Shown here: piece after piece, positions 60,128 to 64,000 of the stretch | How positions within the stretch are numbered: position 1 is the stretch's first letter | Layout of the letters: every line of letters begins with the position of its first letter | Source of the DNA: Cytospora piceicola | Lineage: Eukaryota; Ascomycota; Sordariomycetes; Diaporthales; Cytosporaceae | Direction of reading: 5' to 3' | Assembly: GCA_023375675.1 (NCBI GenBank) | Contig: JALQBC010000025.1 | Location: 186,001-250,000 of the forward strand | Length of the DNA stretch: 64,000 bases | Made by a program: the position numbers and the translations under genes | Notes under the pieces: model-generated | Told to the model about the DNA's origin: nothing | Seen by the model: only the letters and a program-made list of their open reading frames with translations | Database searches by the model: none

Positions 60128-60703
60128 TTCCGGATGATTCCAACACTGATGCCTTAGTGCTGACCGTAAAGCTAAGGTTACTATGGGACGATCCTATCCG
60201 TACTTATGTCGACCTACTGCCGTGATACTGTAGCTTGTGGGCATCTCGGTCCCGAGAACTTAGAAGCCCTATGATGAGCTGCTTCCTGTTCCTCTCGGAT
60301 GCACGTTAATGTGAACTAGCAGATTTCAAGTTGAACACGAGACAAGTGAACTTGCGGTGAGCAGTAGAGATAAAAGACCATGTAATTCTGGCCAAGTTTC
60401 CATCCACATTGTGATACGTTGTGGTGACCAGTTGAATGAAGCACACGTTTCCCAAATTGCGCCGTCCCGAACCATCCACTACAGAAAAAAACATAAGCCG
60501 ATGGTTTTCGTTTTTCTCGCCGCCGTATGCTATATCGCATGTAAACCCCCCTGCCCTGGTATCATGAGTGCCCCCGTCTGATGTAATTAGGAAAAGAGTA
60601 AAAGAGTGATCTTGGAAGATGGGGGAGGAACGATCAATGATGGCAAGCTCCGCGTAAGGGCAATATGTGAACATGCGCCCCCACCCCCCTTTTGTTTTGC
60701 GCC
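60128..60703. other. Convergent 3' spacer
   Basis: Between the GH92 gene and the MARVEL-like gene. No gene seen. Confidence 0.7.
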
Positions 60704-60838
60704 TTAATAGCCGCCCTCGTCCTTCATATCCTGCGCCCTCGTCGCCCCCTTGACGTACTCGCTCAGCCTGATGTCGTTGCTCTCGTCCCCGTGGCCGTTC
60801 ATCCGCCTATGGTTCCCCGGAGAGTAGGGCGGCAGTTG

Positions 60839-60869
<31 letters not shown>

Positions 60870-62168
60870 CTGCTGCCGCTGTCGACATTCTGTGGGCTGT
60901 AGCGCGACCCGTCCGTGATCATGGCGAGGTTGGCGTGCATCTCCGTTGACGACAGGATGAACCCCGCCTCGACGGGCAGTGTTGTGGTTATTGCCGTTGC
61001 GGCTGGAGAGAGAGACGAGACCCGGGATACTGAAGATAACGGGGATACGGGGGACACCGGGATGTCTCGTCGACGGGACTGGTATGACGGGCCAGCCTCG
61101 GTCAGGTTGGGTGAGGCCAGCAGGGGTCTGCTGAAGGAGGGAGTCGCTCTCGGTATTGGCGGAGCATGTGATACCGCCAGTGCTGCTTCTAGGTCTCTGT
61201 CGTTGTTGTCCTGGGGCACAACTACCGCCGGTACGTTCGACCAGGGTGCTGTCGGGGACCGCGCGGGGGTCTCGGGGTCCTGTGTTTTCAGCTCCAGCTT
61301 GATCATGTCCTCGCGCTCCTCCAGTAGACGCCCAACCTCTCCCTTGGAGTATAAGTTCATATTGCAAATGCGAATGACCGACAGTACGATGCTGATGATA
61401 TACGAGAGGCTGTGTGGTTGTTGTTAGTGACCAAACGGACGGGGGGTGACAAAGGGAAACTTTGCGTACATGATAACGATAGCGACAAAGTAAAACCCCT
61501 GCTCCATTCCACAGTACTTATCCAACTCGCCGTGGTGATTGTCCTGCCCGTTGCTGAATTGGATGGTTGTATAGCCGGGAGCAGGCAATTTGAGACTGTC
61601 TCCTTTCTTCACTAGATTGACACAGTTGAGTCAGCACCACAAGCCGAACGGTTCCGCCAAAACCGATGTTTGGGTAGTAAGCTCGTACATATTGCACTTG
61701 TGAGTCCACTGCAGTTGGACGGAAGGCCGGTATAGGCAAGTATCGACACAATAGCGACATCGACGAAGCACAGAATGACGTCGCAGCAGATACTGCATAC
61801 TACCCATGCTGTTCGCTTTGACCTCTGGTGGGTGTGTATAACAAGCAGCGACAGAGACGTGTATACGAATATTGCGGCAACCTGGAAACGATGTTAGTTG
61901 TCATCATCATACATTGGTATCCGAGGTATGAAGGAAACATCCGCGGGGTTGGGCCTAATAAAAGGAAGAAACATCGGAGGAGACCCCTAGACAGTAACCG
62001 TTGGACTCAACGTACCAGTGCTTCCAGGGCGATCATGGTACCCGCTAAACCTAGATTGTTTGTATAGATGTAATAGAGAAGCCACCCGTTCATCGCACCG
62101 GGAATGAATGAGCCCAGTAGCTGGAAAAGGCGCACCAGGAAAAGCCATGATGAGAGCCTCCAGCCCAT
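60704..62168 (-). CDS. MARVEL-like four-helix membrane protein
   Basis: Exons on the minus strand are 62168-62016, 61881-61689, 61611-61470 and 61409-60704. Introns are 62015-61882 (GTACGT, CTAAC, CAG), 61688-61612 (GTACGA, CTGAC, TAG) and 61469-61410 (GTACGC, CTAAC, CAG). The product is 397 aa. Helices are seen at about 7-25 plus 32-50 (first exon, MGWRLSSWLFLVRLFQLLGS then AMNGWLLYYIYTN), at 52-68, around 80-102 (CDVILCFVDVAIVSILA) and at about 148-172 (FYFVAIVI joined to LSYIISIVLSVIRI). The lumenal or extracellular loop carries Cys residues and the GELDKYCGMEQGFYF motif seen in many fungal MARVEL-like proteins. The C-terminal half is a cytosolic disordered tail with an Asn run (AAC codons, 60838-60869 region). 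Function is unknown. Membrane-domain organisation at the plasma membrane is a family-level guess. Confidence 0.85.
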
Positions 62169-63962
62169 ATTGAAGAAGTGACGGCACTGCCGACGAACAT
62201 GGAGTGAGACTTGAGAGAACTACGAGCGACCAAGCAATACAGAGGAGGAAGTAGACCGAGTCAAGGAACGGGAAGAAGGGGAGAAACAGAGGAAAGGCAA
62301 GGAAAGTTGATCAAGAGCCGAGGAACCCAAGCCGTTTTTGTTCTTCGGCCACGGCAGAAGATGGAAAGGGTGGTGTTACCTCGCAGCTGGAAGAGCTGGA
62401 GAGTGAGAGTGTGGGAATGTGGGACTGAGTAGTTGCAGATGTATGTACTGTTATGTAAATATGTATGTATGTAAGAAAACAAACCGGGGGGCTGTGTACT
62501 GTTGTGTTCCTATCAACAGCTCCATCCAACCAACCAACAATACCGGTCCGCGGGACGAATGATGGATGTACACAGTAGAGGGTATCGTGAGCAAAGCCGA
62601 GGCCAGCCTGTGAAGGATAGATCATCACACAGCTTTGTATGCCCCTGGTAGCGAGCGCATTGAGCCGGGCCACTCAGTACTACTATAGAGAAAGGTTCGT
62701 TTGGGGGGGGGGGGCAGAGGGTATGTACATCCAACGATCGGAGAACGGAGCCGCACATTCGGGGGCCGTACGATGCAGCTGCATGTATGCCTCTCGACCG
62801 TGGTTGGACAGGACCAACAAGTGCACACTCATCATCTGAGGTCATTCCGGGGGCCGGGCTCTGGCTGTTTTGGCCCAAACTTTCCAGCTCGTGAATATTG
62901 ACGGCTCGATGGTGGTTTTTCTGAGGTGCTGAACTTGGCGCATGTCACCCGGATGTGTGAGGCTGTCCAAACGTCTCATGGTGTCGATGGGACGGGACTA
63001 CTTTTCCTCATGCTTGCTTTCCCCAGGAGATCATGGCTCAAAATCGAAGGAGACAGACCAAGTTGCATAAGCTAGCTTGCTTGGACCTGGGAGTGTGATC
63101 GGAAATTATTGGGCCAATCCTGCCCAGAACCGTTAAGAGAGCGAAAGACTCGAGGGGCGCTCTGGGTCCGGTACTGCGAGAAGACCTTCCGTGAGTAGCA
63201 AGCCATGGAGAGACGGCTCCTAGATCTGGAACCATGGTGGTCTCATTGGCTTCTCAAGGCTAACGGTGTTGAGAAGCAAGCACAAGCAAGACAGGTCGAA
63301 GATAGATGCAAATCCACTCTCTGCTGTGCCGGCAGAACAGCGGGCCTCTTCATATACCTACAACTGTAGGTATTTCGGTTGCGTCGATGTCAAAGCGCAC
63401 AAGGGGGGGTCTATGTTCTCGCTCCAAACTTAGACTATCCGTGTTGGTACACAGTAAGGGAACCCCAGTGACGGCTTCGGTTGTATGTCGAATGTCTGGT
63501 CGGCGTCCTTCAGGGTGGCTTAGACGACGTTAGCTCCACCACCTCATATCAACAGGGACGCGTAATCGGCAACGGCGGAACCAAAGACGGGCCCTCTCCT
63601 CTGGAAGAGCGAGGTTGGATGGTTGGCAGACATACTGACACCATATCGGGTATTTAAGCGATTAAGGTTATCGTCGAAGGCATCGGAGGCATCAGAGGCA
63701 TCAGATGCATCAGCGGAAGTGGATATTGAAGGTGGGTAAGTGGGTAAATGGGTAGGAGTAGTGACAGTGGTGATAGATGATGTGGTGTGCTTCAGGTCGA
63801 TAATGTTGCAAATCAAATGGTTCGGGAGTCGGGCATAGAACTCAACAGGGGGGGCCACCCCCCAATCTACGTATTTGATCGGGGTTGGGGGCGCTTTCAG
63901 AGGCCTGTATCCCGCAGCCAGCCCTGTACCAGTTGACCTACGGTACACAGTAGTGTACAATG
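62169..63962. other. Right-edge spacer
   Basis: Promoter side of the MARVEL-like gene and beyond. The open frame at 63544-63960 (minus) has a short Asp/Ala/Ser repeat but no recognisable domain. No supported gene. Confidence 0.55.
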
Positions 63963-63989
63963 CCTACCTAGGTACCTAGGTACCTAGGT
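63963..63989. repeat. CCTAGGTA palindromic repeat
   Basis: Three overlapping ACCTAGGT units in tandem, the longest perfect array of this motif in the window. Confidence 0.9.
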
Positions 63990-64000
63990 GTGTCCAGTAT

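Noticed and set aside
63544..63960. 138-codon open frame on the minus strand at the right edge
   Set aside because: No recognisable domain; the only feature is a short Asp/Ala/Ser repeat.

Overview
The window looks like nuclear DNA of a filamentous ascomycete (Pezizomycotina, most likely Sordariomycetes). The genes have short GT-AG introns (53 to about 230 nt) with CTAAC or CTGAC branch sites, and exons are GC-rich. The tRNA-Pro and tRNA-Leu genes carry introns, intergenic spacers are long and microsatellite-rich, and one transposon carries a repeat-induced point mutation (RIP) signature. Exon joins below were worked out by eye from splice consensus and reading-frame continuity. They are not transcript evidence.

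Layout. 1-3765 (-): a lipase/esterase-like + CorA-like fusion protein, cut by the left edge. 4625-4711 and 7576-7675 (-): tRNA-Pro(AGG) and tRNA-Leu(AAG). 6322-7306 (+): an unrecognised gene with one unresolved exon junction. 9792-11835 (-): a secreted beta-lactamase-fold serine hydrolase. 12586-19459: a complete non-LTR retrotransposon (LINE, Tad1-like), bounded by a 13-bp target-site duplication and destroyed by RIP-type mutation. A 685-bp hAT-like MITE (14965-15649, 8-bp duplication) lies inside it and shows no RIP.

20032-21874 (-): a DUF7918-type protein. 23684-25016 (-): seipin. 26046-29419 (-): an F-BAR/SH3 cytokinesis scaffold (Cdc15/Imp2/Hof1 type). 30943-37807 (+): NOT1, the CCR4-NOT scaffold. 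37808-43300 is a 5.5-kb gene-free spacer ahead of a GDS1-type winged-helix protein (43301-44683, +). 48354-50621 (-): mannosyl-3-phosphoglycerate synthase. 53178-54716 (-): an Oms1-like mitochondrial methyltransferase. 57570-60127 (+): a secreted GH92 alpha-mannosidase. 60704-62168 (-): a four-helix MARVEL-like membrane protein. A possible decayed gene lies around 55858-57417.

The genes are mostly unrelated housekeeping and accessory functions (mRNA decay, lipid droplets, cytokinesis, a compatible solute, secreted hydrolases). I see no operon-like or biosynthetic cluster. The strongest unusual signals are the dated nested transposon insertion, the sharp RIP boundary, and a palindromic CCTAGGTA repeat dispersed only through the spacers.
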